From Syntrophomonadaceae bacterium (GTDB taxonomy: Bacteria > Bacillota_D > Dethiobacteria > DTU022), in the NCBI GenBank assembly GCA_003551865.1, contig PUNU01000004.1, forward strand, positions 1 through 10,682: a stretch of 10,682 nucleotides of DNA, given 5' to 3'. Both the position numbers and the translations under genes were made by a program. Below are positions 1 through 7,906 of this stretch, one piece after another (the first letter of the stretch is position 1; the number at the start of each line of letters is the position of its first letter). Under the pieces are notes generated by a model. The model ran no database searches. It was not told where the DNA came from and saw nothing but the letters and a program-made list of their open reading frames with translations.

Positions 1-1273
1 GCACCAGGGAGATAACGGCCAGAACGTATAAGATCCAGTGCACTTCTTTAGCTCTGCCGGAAACCAGCTTGACCACCGGAAAAGCGACAAATCCGAAAGC
101 AATCCCGTCGGCAATACTGTAGGCCAGCGGCATAAAGATAATGGTCAGAAAGGCCGGCAGGGCTTCGGTGAAATCATCGAAATCAATATTCTTTACCGAG
201 GCCATCATCAGCACCCCGACGATTACCAGGGCCGGGGCGGTCGCTTCGCCCGGCACCAGCCCGGCCAGCGGGGCCAAGAACAGGGTCAGAAAGAAGAGGA
301 TCCCCACGATAACAGAGGTGAAGCCGGTCCGGCCGCCTTCGGAAATACCGGCCGTAGACTCGATATAGGTGGTGACCGTACTCGTTCCCATTATGGCGCC
401 GCCCATGGTCCCAACCGCATCGGCGAGCATGGCCTTGTTGACCTTGGGCAGGCGGCCTTTATCATCCAGGAAACCGGCCCGGGCCCCGGTGCCGAGGAGC
501 GTCCCCATGGTATCGAAAACATCGACAAAAACAAATGAAAAGATCACGAAGAAAGGAATGGCCAGGGTGGCCCGCAGATCAAATTCCAAAAAGACCGGGG
601 CCAGGCTGGCCGGAGGCCCAAAAATATCACCCAGCCCGGTGGGCAGGGGCTGGATGCCCATGATAAAGCTGACAACGGTGGTCAGCAAAATACCGATCAA
701 GATAGCCCCCCGCACCCTGCGAGCCATCAGCACCGCGATGATCAAAAGCCCGATCAGAGAGAGCAGCGGGCCCGGTTCGGTCAGGTCGCCCAGGGTAACC
801 TGGGTGGCTTCGTAACCGACGATGATGCCGGCATTCTGCAAACCGATAAAGGCGATAAACAAACCGATGCCGGCGGCCACTGCATTTTTCAGGCTGGCCG
901 GCACGGCCGCGTCGAAAAAAGTTACCGCCCCGGAAACGGCCAGGACCAGGAAGACAATACCGGAAATAAAAACAGCCCCGAGGGCTGCCTGCCATCCGTA
1001 TTGAGCAGCCACTACAAAAGCAAAAAAGGCATTCAAACCCATTCCGCTGGCCAGGGCAAACGGATAATTGGTTAAAAGACCCATCAAGATAGTAGTAACC
1101 CCGGCTGCGATGATAGTGGCGGTCATTACCGCTCCAAAATCCATGCCGGCGGCACTTAATATATCAGGGTTAACAAAAATAATATAAGCCATGGTCATGA
1201 AGGTGGTAACGCCGGCGGTTATTTCGGTCTTGTAGTTGGTTTTATGTTCTTTGAACTTAAAAAAGTTTTCCAT
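1..1273 (-). CDS. NCS2/AzgA-type purine (guanine/hypoxanthine or adenine) permease, C-terminus cut by window edge
   Basis: Polytopic inner-membrane nucleobase:cation symporter of the AzgA/PbuG/PbuO branch of NCS2, importing purine bases for salvage. The reading frame is open from ATG at 1273-1271 to the window edge, giving 424 codons; family members are about 430-450 residues, so only the C-terminal tip is missing. Seen in the translation: N-terminus MENFFKFKEHKTNYKTEI, then the TM1 region ITAGVTTFMTMAYIIFVNP, ALASGMGLNAFFAF near residues 75-88, the signature VDVFDTMGTLLGTG near residues 250-263, and GTSTVTTYIESTAG followed by GISEGGRTG near 295-315. These motifs are typical of the family. 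An AGAGGAGG ribosome binding site (1280-1287) lies 6 nt from the ATG. The gene has its own long leader containing a PRPP-type riboswitch, which makes a purine substrate likely. Which base is carried cannot be decided from the sequence. Confidence 0.95.
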   Translation of the reverse strand, partial: MENFFKFKEHKTNYKTEITAGVTTFMTMAYIIFVNPDILSAAGMDFGAVMTATIIAAGVTTILMGLLTNYPFALASGMGLNAFFAFVVAAQYGWQAALGAVFISGIVFLVLAVSGAVTFFDAAVPASLKNAVAAGIGLFIAFIGLQNAGIIVGYEATQVTLGDLTEPGPLLSLIGLLIIAVLMARRVRGAILIGILLTTVVSFIMGIQPLPTGLGDIFGPPASLAPVFLEFDLRATLAIPFFVIFSFVFVDVFDTMGTLLGTGARAGFLDDKGRLPKVNKAMLADAVGTMGGAIMGTSTVTTYIESTAGISEGGRTGFTSVIVGILFFLTLFLAPLAGLVPGEATAPALVIVGVLMMASVKNIDFDDFTEALPAFLTIIFMPLAYSIADGIAFGFVAFPVVKLVSGRAKEVHWILYVLAVISLV

Positions 1274-1400
1274 CTTTTTCCTCCTCTATGCTGGCATAAT
1301 TTCAAACTGGGGAAAAACCCTGTAAAGCTGCTAAAAAACCACTGCAGCATTGGAAAGTTTTATATCAGCTGTATGCGCCTCACCTCCCGGAATAGCAATT

Positions 1401-1447
1401 AAAAAAACCCGGTCGGATAGGTGTCGAGTGAAACCTACCCGCCTGGG
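1401..1447 (-). terminator. Intrinsic terminator serving as the riboswitch expression platform
   Basis: Read on the minus strand, CCCAGGCGGGUAGGU (1447-1433) can pair with ACCUAUCCGACCGGG (1422-1408) with a few mismatches, and seven U residues follow directly (1407-1401). The 5' arm is also the 3' end of the upstream aptamer, so aptamer folding and terminator formation are mutually exclusive. That is the arrangement of an ON switch, in which ligand binding blocks termination. The remaining leader down to the permease start (1400-1274) shows one weaker GCUGC/GCAGC hairpin (around 1333-1354) and no second clear terminator. Confidence 0.8.
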
Positions 1448-1586
1448 CTTTTATCCCTCCGGTGTGACACCCTAAAACCGCTTTCAGCCGATAACGGATG
1501 CCTGTACCACTCGGACCAGCCCGGACCACAGCGTATGAACCGGATAAGCTTGCCTGCTGTCCGGCGGAACCCTAGGCACACTTTCC
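1430..1586 (-). promoter_or_regulatory. ykkC-family riboswitch, PRPP subtype (2b)
   Basis: Minus-strand RNA with the ykkC core elements in order: GGAAAGUGUGCCUAGGGUUCC (first 20 bases at 1586-1567), GGCUGGUCCGAGUGGUACAG, ACACCGGAGGGAUAAAAGCC and finally CCAGGCGGGUAGGUUUC. Helices compensate: GUGUGCC pairs with GGUACAG through GU and Watson-Crick pairs, and GGCAUCC pairs with GGGUGUC. Established knowledge: subtype 2 members carry the GGAAAGUGUG 5' extension, and the GCCCAGGCGGGUAGGUUUC ending is, from memory, that of PRPP aptamers rather than ppGpp ones (which end more like GACCCGUGGCAAGUUUC). Guanidine-I aptamers lack the 5' extension. PRPP sensing fits the purine permease downstream: high PRPP signals purine shortage. 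An unusually long P2 arm (CCGGACAGC with GCUGUGGUCCGG) is inserted. ppGpp specificity is the main alternative. Confidence 0.85.
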
Positions 1587-1877
1587 CTCGGATAAAGTAT
1601 TCTCTTTCCGAAATGTATTAAGTTTTCTCCCCGCTAAGAACTGCCAAGAAAAGGAGTTTTCTCTTTTTAAAAAACCGGCACTTCGCCAAACCGCCTTTCC
1701 AACATATATTTTTTCGCCGTGCAAATTAATAATCCTTCAAATTGATCAAAATAACTTCTCAGAGCAAATAATTTCAGGACAAGTTAGTTAATTATATTTT
1801 CTGAATATTATTGCCTGCTCTTGCCGTGCTTTTGTCCAAGAAAATAACTAAAAACGGCAAGATTTTTCTTTTTATGC
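1587..1877. other. AT-rich divergent promoter region between the two RNA leaders
   Basis: About 290 bases without a credible gene between the 5' end of the minus-strand riboswitch and the plus-strand T-box promoter. The permease promoter must lie here. A TATAAT is present on the minus strand (rc of ATTATA at 1791-1796) but has no good -35 at the right distance, so no promoter is called. A weak minus-strand hairpin UUUGGCGAAGUGCCGG followed by six U (1690-1669), and a partly overlapping AAAAAGAG/CTCCTTTT hairpin, are visible. No purine (guanine) aptamer core, such as GUUUCUACC, is seen upstream of the PRPP aptamer. Confidence 0.5.
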
Positions 1878-1906
1878 TTGACAGGCTCGAAAAGCTGTGC
1901 TAAAGT
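1878..1906 (+). promoter_or_regulatory. Sigma-A promoter of the T-box/trpB2 transcript
   Basis: TTGACA (1878-1883), a 17-nt spacer, then TAAAGT (1901-1906). The -35 is a perfect consensus and the -10 matches 4 of 6. Transcription would begin near 1913, just before the first T-box stem, which fits well. Confidence 0.8.
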
Positions 1907-1912
1907 CTTTAA

Positions 1913-2230
1913 GCAAAGATAATAAAATCTGCCGATGACAGGAACTAGTAGCCCGGATCGGATCGGCCCAGAGAGCCGGATGGAGGAAGCCTGGCTTCCA
2001 AAGCTGAGATTCCGACGTCGATACACCTGGTGAATGGCTCCTGGAGGTGCCGGCTGAAAATGCGGTTTAGGCCGCATGAGTAGACCCGGTCGGAACTTTC
2101 ACCGTTAAAAGAAAGCAGGTCTGGAAAGAACTTTTTGTAACTTTCCGCATCTGTAAACTAAGCGGCTTGCAATTGCAGGCAACCAGGGTGGCACCGCGAA
2201 CAACTCTCGTCCCAGGACGAGAGTTTTTTA
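1913..2230 (+). promoter_or_regulatory. T-box riboswitch, tryptophan-specific (specifier UGG)
   Basis: Transcription-attenuating leader that reads the charging state of tRNA. Visible: the Stem I region with GAUGACAGG and AGUAGCCCGG, the GA-rich CAGAGAGCC, and then GGUGAAUGGCUCCUGGAGG, in which UGG (2035-2037) is the specifier codon for Trp. The T-box sequence AGGGUGGCACCGCG (2185-2198) contains UGGC (2189-2192). Its variable C would pair with a G73 discriminator base, as in bacterial tRNA-Trp, which independently supports Trp specificity. The leader ends in a strong terminator and is followed by trpB2, so uncharged tRNA-Trp should switch the gene on. Confidence 0.93.
2204..2229 (+). terminator. 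T-box leader terminator
   Basis: CTCTCGTC (2204-2211) and GACGAGAG (2216-2223) form an 8-bp perfect stem with loop CCAG, followed by six T. The 5' arm overlaps the antiterminator partner just downstream of the T-box sequence, as expected for tRNA-controlled attenuation. Confidence 0.9.
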
Positions 2231-2279
2231 TTTATAAATAAATATTTCTTATCTAATTATTTTAAGGAGGTTTTTAAAA

Positions 2280-3638
2280 ATGAAGGACCGCAAAATTATC
2301 TTATCGGAAAAAGAAATGCCGCGGAAATGGTACAATATCCAGGCCGATATGCCCAATCCGCTGCAGCCGCCCCTCAATCCTGCCACCAAGCAGCCGGCCG
2401 GTGCGGAAGATTTAGGTGCAATTTTCCCGATGGGCCTGCTCGAACAGGAAATGTCCCAGGAACGCTGGATTGACATCCCCGAAGAAATCCTGGAGATTTA
2501 CAGTCTCTGGAGGCCGAGCCCTCTTTACAGGGCTTACAGCCTGGAAAAAGCACTGGGCACCCCGGCCCGCATTTATTACAAAAACGAAGGAGTAAGCCCG
2601 GCCGGGAGCCATAAGCCCAACACCGCCATAGCCCAGGCCTACTACAACAAGCAGGCAGGCATAAAACGGCTGTCCACCGAAACCGGGGCCGGGCAGTGGG
2701 GCAGTGCCCTGGCCCTCGGCTGCAATTACTTCGGCCTTGAATGCACCGTTTACATGGTCAAGGTAAGCTACCATCAAAAGCCGTACCGCAAGTCTTTGAT
2801 GGAGGTCTGGGGAGCAAATGTCTTTGCCAGCCCCACCGATACAACCCAATCAGGGCGCGACGTGCTGGCAAAAGATCCGGAATCTCCGGGCAGCCTGGGC
2901 ATCGCCATCAGCGAAGCGATCGAAGATGCCGCAGGCAAATCCGATACCAACTACTCGCTCGGCAGCGTGCTCAACCACGTGATGCTCCATCAGACCGTCA
3001 TCGGCCTGGAGTGCCAGGAGCAGATGAAGCTGGTCGGCGACTACCCCGATTATGTAATCGGCTGCTGCGGCGGAGGGAGCAATTTCGCCGGGATCAGCTT
3101 CCCCTTCCTCCACGACAAAATCCGCAGCGACAAACCGGTACGGGCCATCGCCGTAGAGCCATTGGCCTGCCCGACGCTGACCAAGGGGGCATTTACCTAT
3201 GATTTTGGCGATGTGGCCAGGTACACTCCCCTGCTGATGATGTACACCTTGGGCCATGACTTTATGCCCAATGGTATCCACGCCGGCGGGCTGCGCTACC
3301 ACGGCGAATCGCCGCTGGTCAGCCAGCTTTGCCAGGACGGCTTGATCGAAGCCCGGGCTTATGGGCAGGAAGGTGTGTTCGAAGCAGCCCTCACCTTCGC
3401 CCGTTCCGAGGGAATCCTGCCGGCGCCGGAAACCGCCCACGCCATTAAGGCCGCAGTCGACGTCGCCCTCGAGTGCAAAGAGTCTGGCGAAGAGAAAACA
3501 ATCCTTTTTAATTTCAGCGGGCACGGCCACTTTGACCTTACCGCCTACGACGATTACCTGGCCGGCAAGATTAAAGATGTCGAATATCCAAAGGACCTCA
3601 TAAACAAATCAATCGCGTCCCTGGAAAAAACTATCTAA
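2280..3638 (+). CDS. trpB2: TrpB2-type tryptophan synthase beta chain (TrpB-like PLP enzyme)
   Basis: PLP-dependent enzyme condensing serine with indole to give tryptophan. It has 452 residues, longer than classical TrpB (about 400), as expected of the TrpB2 branch with its extended N-terminus. Seen: PLP lysine K112 in AGSHKPNTA (classical HKxN), E134 in TETGAGQWG as the catalytic glutamate equivalent, phosphate-binding GGGSN (264-268), PAPETAHA (381-388) and SGHGHFD near the C-terminus. ATG at 2280 follows AAGGAGG (2264-2270) by 9 nt. No trpA or other trp gene lies in the window, so it probably salvages free indole or works apart from a TrpA partner; that is inference. Expression is controlled by the Trp-specific T-box in its leader, which strongly supports a role in tryptophan supply. 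A hairpin terminator follows. Confidence 0.96.
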   Translation: MKDRKIILSEKEMPRKWYNIQADMPNPLQPPLNPATKQPAGAEDLGAIFPMGLLEQEMSQERWIDIPEEILEIYSLWRPSPLYRAYSLEKALGTPARIYYKNEGVSPAGSHKPNTAIAQAYYNKQAGIKRLSTETGAGQWGSALALGCNYFGLECTVYMVKVSYHQKPYRKSLMEVWGANVFASPTDTTQSGRDVLAKDPESPGSLGIAISEAIEDAAGKSDTNYSLGSVLNHVMLHQTVIGLECQEQMKLVGDYPDYVIGCCGGGSNFAGISFPFLHDKIRSDKPVRAIAVEPLACPTLTKGAFTYDFGDVARYTPLLMMYTLGHDFMPNGIHAGGLRYHGESPLVSQLCQDGLIEARAYGQEGVFEAALTFARSEGILPAPETAHAIKAAVDVALECKESGEEKTILFNFSGHGHFDLTAYDDYLAGKIKDVEYPKDLINKSIASLEKTI

Positions 3639-3689
3639 ACCCAAAACATTATTTAAAAGAAAATGCTGGTTGTTTTTCGTGAAAGCAAA

Positions 3690-3716
3690 CCCCCTGCCTG
3701 TGTGGCAGGGGGTTTT
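3690..3716. terminator. Hairpin terminator shared by convergent trpB2 and groEL
   Basis: CCCCCTGCC (3690-3698) and GGCAGGGGG (3704-3712) form a perfect 9-bp stem with loop TGTGT. TTTT follows on the plus strand. On the minus strand the stem is followed by TTTGC, a weaker tail. It lies 51 nt after the trpB2 stop and 29 nt past the groEL stop, so it probably ends both transcripts. Confidence 0.85.
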
Positions 3717-3744
3717 AAGTCGACCGTATTGGCCTGTTATTATG

Positions 3745-5699
<1,955 letters not shown>

Positions 5700-5728
5700 G
5701 CAACCTGCCTCCTTTATCTGGTTTTTTA

Positions 5729-5755
5729 GCAGCACTCTTAACAGGTGAGTGCTAA
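5729..5755 (-). promoter_or_regulatory. CIRCE operator (HrcA binding site)
   Basis: Plus-strand reading: GCAGCACTC, 9-nt spacer, GAGTGCTAA. The consensus is TTAGCACTC-N9-GAGTGCTAA. The half nearer the promoter is perfect; the half nearer groES deviates at its outer two bases (GC for TT). It lies 30 nt upstream of the groES start in the transcribed leader and abuts the -10 box, so bound HrcA repressor would block initiation. hrcA itself is not in the window. Confidence 0.93.
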
Positions 5756-5783
5756 TTATACCGTAATAAATAATACTTCAAAG
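5755..5783 (-). promoter_or_regulatory. groES-groEL sigma-A promoter
   Basis: Minus strand TATAAT (rc of 5755-5760), a perfect -10, touches the CIRCE half-site. Possible -35 sequences are TTTGAA at 16 nt or TTGAAG at 15 nt spacing; neither is ideal, so the -35 is uncertain. Confidence 0.65.
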
Positions 5784-5796
5784 CCTCAACACGGGC

Positions 5797-5826
5797 AAAT
5801 AAAAATGCAGGCAATTTTAAGCCTGC
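5797..5826 (-). terminator. Terminator of the small cysteine-rich gene
   Basis: On the minus strand GCAGGC (5826-5821), 8-nt loop, GCCTGC (5812-5807), followed by ATTTTTATTT (5806-5797). It lies about 88 nt after the stop of the small gene and just upstream of the groES promoter, insulating the two units. The stem is short (6 bp). Confidence 0.55.
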
Positions 5827-5913
5827 TATGGTTTTTAATACAAACAGATGCAGTATATTGCTTTATATCTTTATATTGCTCAGTATTTCTCCATTTAACG
5901 GATATTTTTGTTC

Positions 5914-6096
5914 CTAAAAACAGCCAAGCTGGCACTCCGCAATTTTTACCTCCAGCTCATTGCACATTTTGCCCACCTCGGCCCGCGGACAATTGAGTTG
6001 AGAGGCAATGGCAAAGGCTTCAGGGCAGGCAAGCCTGCCGTCTTGCGCTGAGGCTAAAATCTTCTCTTTCAACTCTTTCTTTTTTGCCTGATCCAT
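5914..6096 (-). CDS. Small conserved-looking cysteine-rich protein ending CQLGCF, function unknown
   Basis: Sixty residues with no signal peptide or membrane segment. A lysine-rich N-terminus (MDQAKKKELKEKILASAQDG) leads into a helical, HTH-like stretch (CPEAFAIASQLNCPRAEVGK), then CNELEVKIAECQLGCF. Cysteines are at 24, 36, 45, 55 and 59. ATG at 6096 is preceded by a strong AAGGAGGAGG, so the gene is real. I recall short proteins with this layout and CxLGCF tail in other Clostridia, annotated as hypothetical, but cannot verify it here. The cysteines allow metal binding or redox chemistry; the middle could be a small DNA-binding or winged-helix fold. Both are inference. It lies between the metallophosphatase and groES on the same strand, with its own terminator and a possible structured leader. 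Confidence 0.85.
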   Translation of the reverse strand: MDQAKKKELKEKILASAQDGRLACPEAFAIASQLNCPRAEVGKMCNELEVKIAECQLGCF

Positions 6097-6132
6097 TTTC
6101 TAAATCCTCCTCCTTGTTATAGTCTCACTGGC

Positions 6133-6289
6133 ACTACAGCGCAACTTTAGCCTGTATCATTACCCGCTATGCCATAGGGGGCTGGTTCCATCGCCTTCCA
6201 TAATAGAAGTCAGAGGTCAGAACCCAGATTTGTAGGAACTCTCAAACCGTGCCCATGGCACCGCAAATTCCCGGATATTGCGCTGTAGT
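6133..6289 (-). repeat. 157-nt block closed by a perfect 12-bp inverted repeat (structured leader RNA or MITE-like element)
   Basis: ACTACAGCGCAA (6133-6144) is exactly complementary to TTGCGCTGTAGT (6278-6289). On the minus strand the interior can also form GUGCC-AUG-GGCAC, GGUUUG/CAAAUC (one G-U pair that would be A-C on the plus strand), CUGG(G)UUC/GAACCAG and CUAU-GGC-AUAG. This gives a multibranched fold favouring the minus strand. It begins 1 nt after the metallophosphatase stop and ends shortly before the ribosome binding site of the small cysteine-rich gene. No target-site duplication is evident, and no known riboswitch core is recognised. Confidence 0.5.
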
Positions 6290-6290
6290 A

Positions 6291-6821
6291 CTAGAGATAA
6301 ATGATTTCTCCTTCCACTGCAGATCCGCTGACGGTCAGGCGGCCGCAAGAGGGTTCTGCAGGCCGGCGCGGATCAACAGCCGAGCCCGGGTTAAAGAATA
6401 AAATGCCACTGTAGGTTCTGGCTACTGGTTCATGGAGGTGTCCGAAAACAACAGCGTTTAAACTTTCAGGGCTAAACAGCCCCAGCACTTTTTCATAGTC
6501 AATCCGGCGCCCGACCAGGTCGCCGTGCATTAAACCGATGTCTGCCTCGCCGATTCTGATCACTTTTAGCTTCCCCAGGCTGTTTTTTAAATGGCCGGGA
6601 TCCATGTTCCCGGCAACCGCCTCCAGCGGAGCCAAAGCTTTTAAGTCATCAATTATTTTATCATCAACCAGGTCTCCGGCATGCAGGATCAGCTGGACAC
6701 CTTCAAAAACCTGGTAAATCCGGGGAGGTAAGTGGTGCCCCCGTGCGGGAATATGGGTGTCGGATATTACACCTATATCGGTTATAGTGCTGTCGTATTG
6801 CACTGTCGTATACTGGGTCAT
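6291..6821 (-). CDS. YfcE/MJ0936-family metallophosphoesterase
   Basis: Cytosolic two-metal phosphodiesterase of 176 residues, the usual size for the YfcE/MJ0936 group. Seen in order: GVISDTHIPARG (D21, H23), HAGDLVD (D50), GNMD (N72), MHGD (H99), FGHLHEP (H128, H130) and FNPGSAVDPRR. These supply the canonical dinuclear-metal ligands. Family members often read HGH at the fifth motif; here it is HGD. The N-terminal 13 residues before the first strand are slightly long. ATG at 6821 has a modest AGGTGA site 4 nt upstream. Family members hydrolyse model phosphodiesters in vitro; the natural substrate is unknown. It may share a transcript with the small cysteine-rich gene downstream, but 194 nt separate them. 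The 267 nt between it and popT contain only AT-rich divergent sequence, with no clear promoter. Confidence 0.93.
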   Translation of the reverse strand: MTQYTTVQYDSTITDIGVISDTHIPARGHHLPPRIYQVFEGVQLILHAGDLVDDKIIDDLKALAPLEAVAGNMDPGHLKNSLGKLKVIRIGEADIGLMHGDLVGRRIDYEKVLGLFSPESLNAVVFGHLHEPVARTYSGILFFNPGSAVDPRRPAEPSCGRLTVSGSAVEGEIIYL

Positions 6822-7076
6822 TTAGTCACCTGCTTTTTCAACTTAAATTATCTCTAAATTATCTTCTTTGGTTATGATAACATTTTTTAAGGCATTAATC
6901 ACTGCACAGGTAAAGGCCGGTCAAAATATTAAACTGGCAGCTCTCTAAAAGCTTGTCGGCTCGGGGTGCAGTCCATAATTTTCTTGACAAAGTACCGCCG
7001 CAAAAAGGGTTGGCAAGCGCAGGTGAAGAAAGTAAAGAGAGATCGCCGCCGGGTTCAGCGGAAAAACATTGCACTT

Positions 7077-7083
7077 GGAGGGG
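7077..7083 (+). promoter_or_regulatory. Ribosome binding site deciding the popT start
   Basis: GGAGGGG lies 5 nt before GTG at 7089. The frame is open upstream to a GTG at 6966, but that codon has no recognisable ribosome binding site and would add a 41-residue, very basic extension unlike the family. Confidence 0.75.
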
Positions 7084-7088
7084 CAGCC

Positions 7089-7868
7089 GTGTTAATAAAA
7101 CTACTGCAGGGAGCATTTATCGGAGTGGCAATGATCTTGCCCGGCCTGAGCGCCGGGACGGTTATCCTTATCCTCGGTTTTTACCGCCGCTTCCTGAACG
7201 ACCTGGCCGGCCTGCGCTTCAAACCTTATTTGCCCATAGCGGCTGGAGCGGTCCTGGGGGGTCTTGTTGGCATCTACGGAATCGGCTTCCTGCTCGAACA
7301 CCACGGCCTGATCATCTCGGGCTTTTTGCTGGGCATGCTGCTGGCCTCCATCCCGGCGGTCTTCGGCTACAACCGCAGCGATACAATCCCGGCCCAGGTA
7401 AAAAACAACCCGTTTGCCCTGATCTTCGGCATAGTCGGGTTTATAATTACCTGGTTTTACATATGCGAACCGGCGCGCACATTTACCGTCCTTCCGCCGG
7501 GCGGCTATCTTCACTTCTTTATCGGCGGCACTCTCTCCAGCGCGACAATGCTTCTGCCCGGAGTCTCCGGCGGGGCCGTCCTGATAATTTTAGACCTCTA
7601 CGAAGACGCTATCCAGGCCGTAACCACCTGGCAGTGGTTCAAGCTTGCTTTCTTCTCCGCCGGCTTTATCGTCGGCCTGCTCACCCTCTCCCGCCTGCTT
7701 TCCGCCCTTTACCGCCGCTACCAGGCGGCAGTCTCTTTCCTCCTGGCCGGGCTGATCCTCGGATCCACCCGGGTCCTGCTCCCGGACCGGCTCAGCTTCA
7801 CCTTTCTTGTCTTTGCCGCCGCCGGCGCCCTGGCAGTCTACACCCTCACCCGAAAAACCTTCAAATAA
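7089..7868 (+). CDS. popT: DUF368 / PopT-type polyprenyl-phosphate transporter
   Basis: Polytopic membrane protein of 259 residues from the chosen GTG. DUF368 proteins (PopT) are established as undecaprenyl-phosphate translocases that return the carrier lipid to the cytosolic face for peptidoglycan and glycopolymer synthesis. Seen: MLIKLLQGAFIGVAMILPG at the N-terminus, continuing as LSAGTVILILG (P18, G19, S21, G23). A second copy of the motif, LLPGVSGGAVLIILDLYED, lies near 155-173, giving the internal pseudo-repeat of the family. Hydrophobic segments lie near 8-30, 48-68, 73-91, 109-125, 141-169, 187-203, 214-231 and 237-252. In the first motif the usual SGGT is SAGT. The neighbouring epimerase and LCP genes fit an envelope role. 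The stop overlaps a hairpin shared with the convergent epimerase gene. Confidence 0.92.
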   Translation: MLIKLLQGAFIGVAMILPGLSAGTVILILGFYRRFLNDLAGLRFKPYLPIAAGAVLGGLVGIYGIGFLLEHHGLIISGFLLGMLLASIPAVFGYNRSDTIPAQVKNNPFALIFGIVGFIITWFYICEPARTFTVLPPGGYLHFFIGGTLSSATMLLPGVSGGAVLIILDLYEDAIQAVTTWQWFKLAFFSAGFIVGLLTLSRLLSALYRRYQAAVSFLLAGLILGSTRVLLPDRLSFTFLVFAAAGALAVYTLTRKTFK

Positions 7869-7906
7869 TTTCGGGGCACATTAAATAACTAACGTGTTCC
7901 GAAATT
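7867..7906. terminator. Bidirectional hairpin between convergent popT and epimerase, overlapping coding ends
   Basis: AATTTCGGGGCAC (7867-7879) pairs with GTGTTCCGAAATT (7894-7906): 13 bp, including two G-T wobbles on the plus strand, with a 14-nt loop. The plus strand continues CTTT and the minus strand ATTTGA, so U-tracts are poor. The 5' arm includes the last two bases of the popT stop; the 3' arm encodes the last residues of the epimerase. It is the only terminator-like structure in the 20-nt gap. Confidence 0.5.

Noticed and set aside
38..1004. Plus-strand and alternate-frame open frames over 38-1004
   Set aside because: They are shadows of the minus-strand NCS2 permease, whose frame gives a clear family protein; the shadow translations are low-complexity and lack ribosome binding sites.
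1421..1621. 66-residue plus-strand open frame
   Set aside because: It lies exactly on the reverse complement of the PRPP-type riboswitch and shows no protein-like features.
1669..1690. Weak minus-strand hairpin plus six U upstream of the PRPP aptamer, considered as a second (guanine) riboswitch terminator
   Set aside because: The stem is only about 5 bp with two G-U pairs, and no purine-aptamer core sequence precedes it.
1808..2077. 89-residue minus-strand open frame
   Set aside because: It overlaps the T-box promoter and Stem I on the opposite strand; no ribosome binding site or recognisable domain.
5700..5735. Longer groES start at 5735
   Set aside because: It would begin inside the CIRCE operator and add 12 non-family residues; ATG at 5699 has the proper ribosome binding site.
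6133..6289. Cobalamin riboswitch, 6S RNA or tRNA in this block
   Set aside because: GGGAA and GGUGC occur, but the B12-box and other conserved cobalamin elements are missing; no tRNA T-loop or 6S-like single long hairpin with central bubble is seen.
6984..6989. TTGACA upstream of popT as a promoter
   Set aside because: No -10-like hexamer occurs 16-18 nt downstream.
6953..7888. 311-residue plus-strand open frame overlapping popT
   Set aside because: Arg/Pro-rich translation without domains; the overlapping frame encodes the hydrophobic DUF368 protein with family motifs and a good ribosome binding site.
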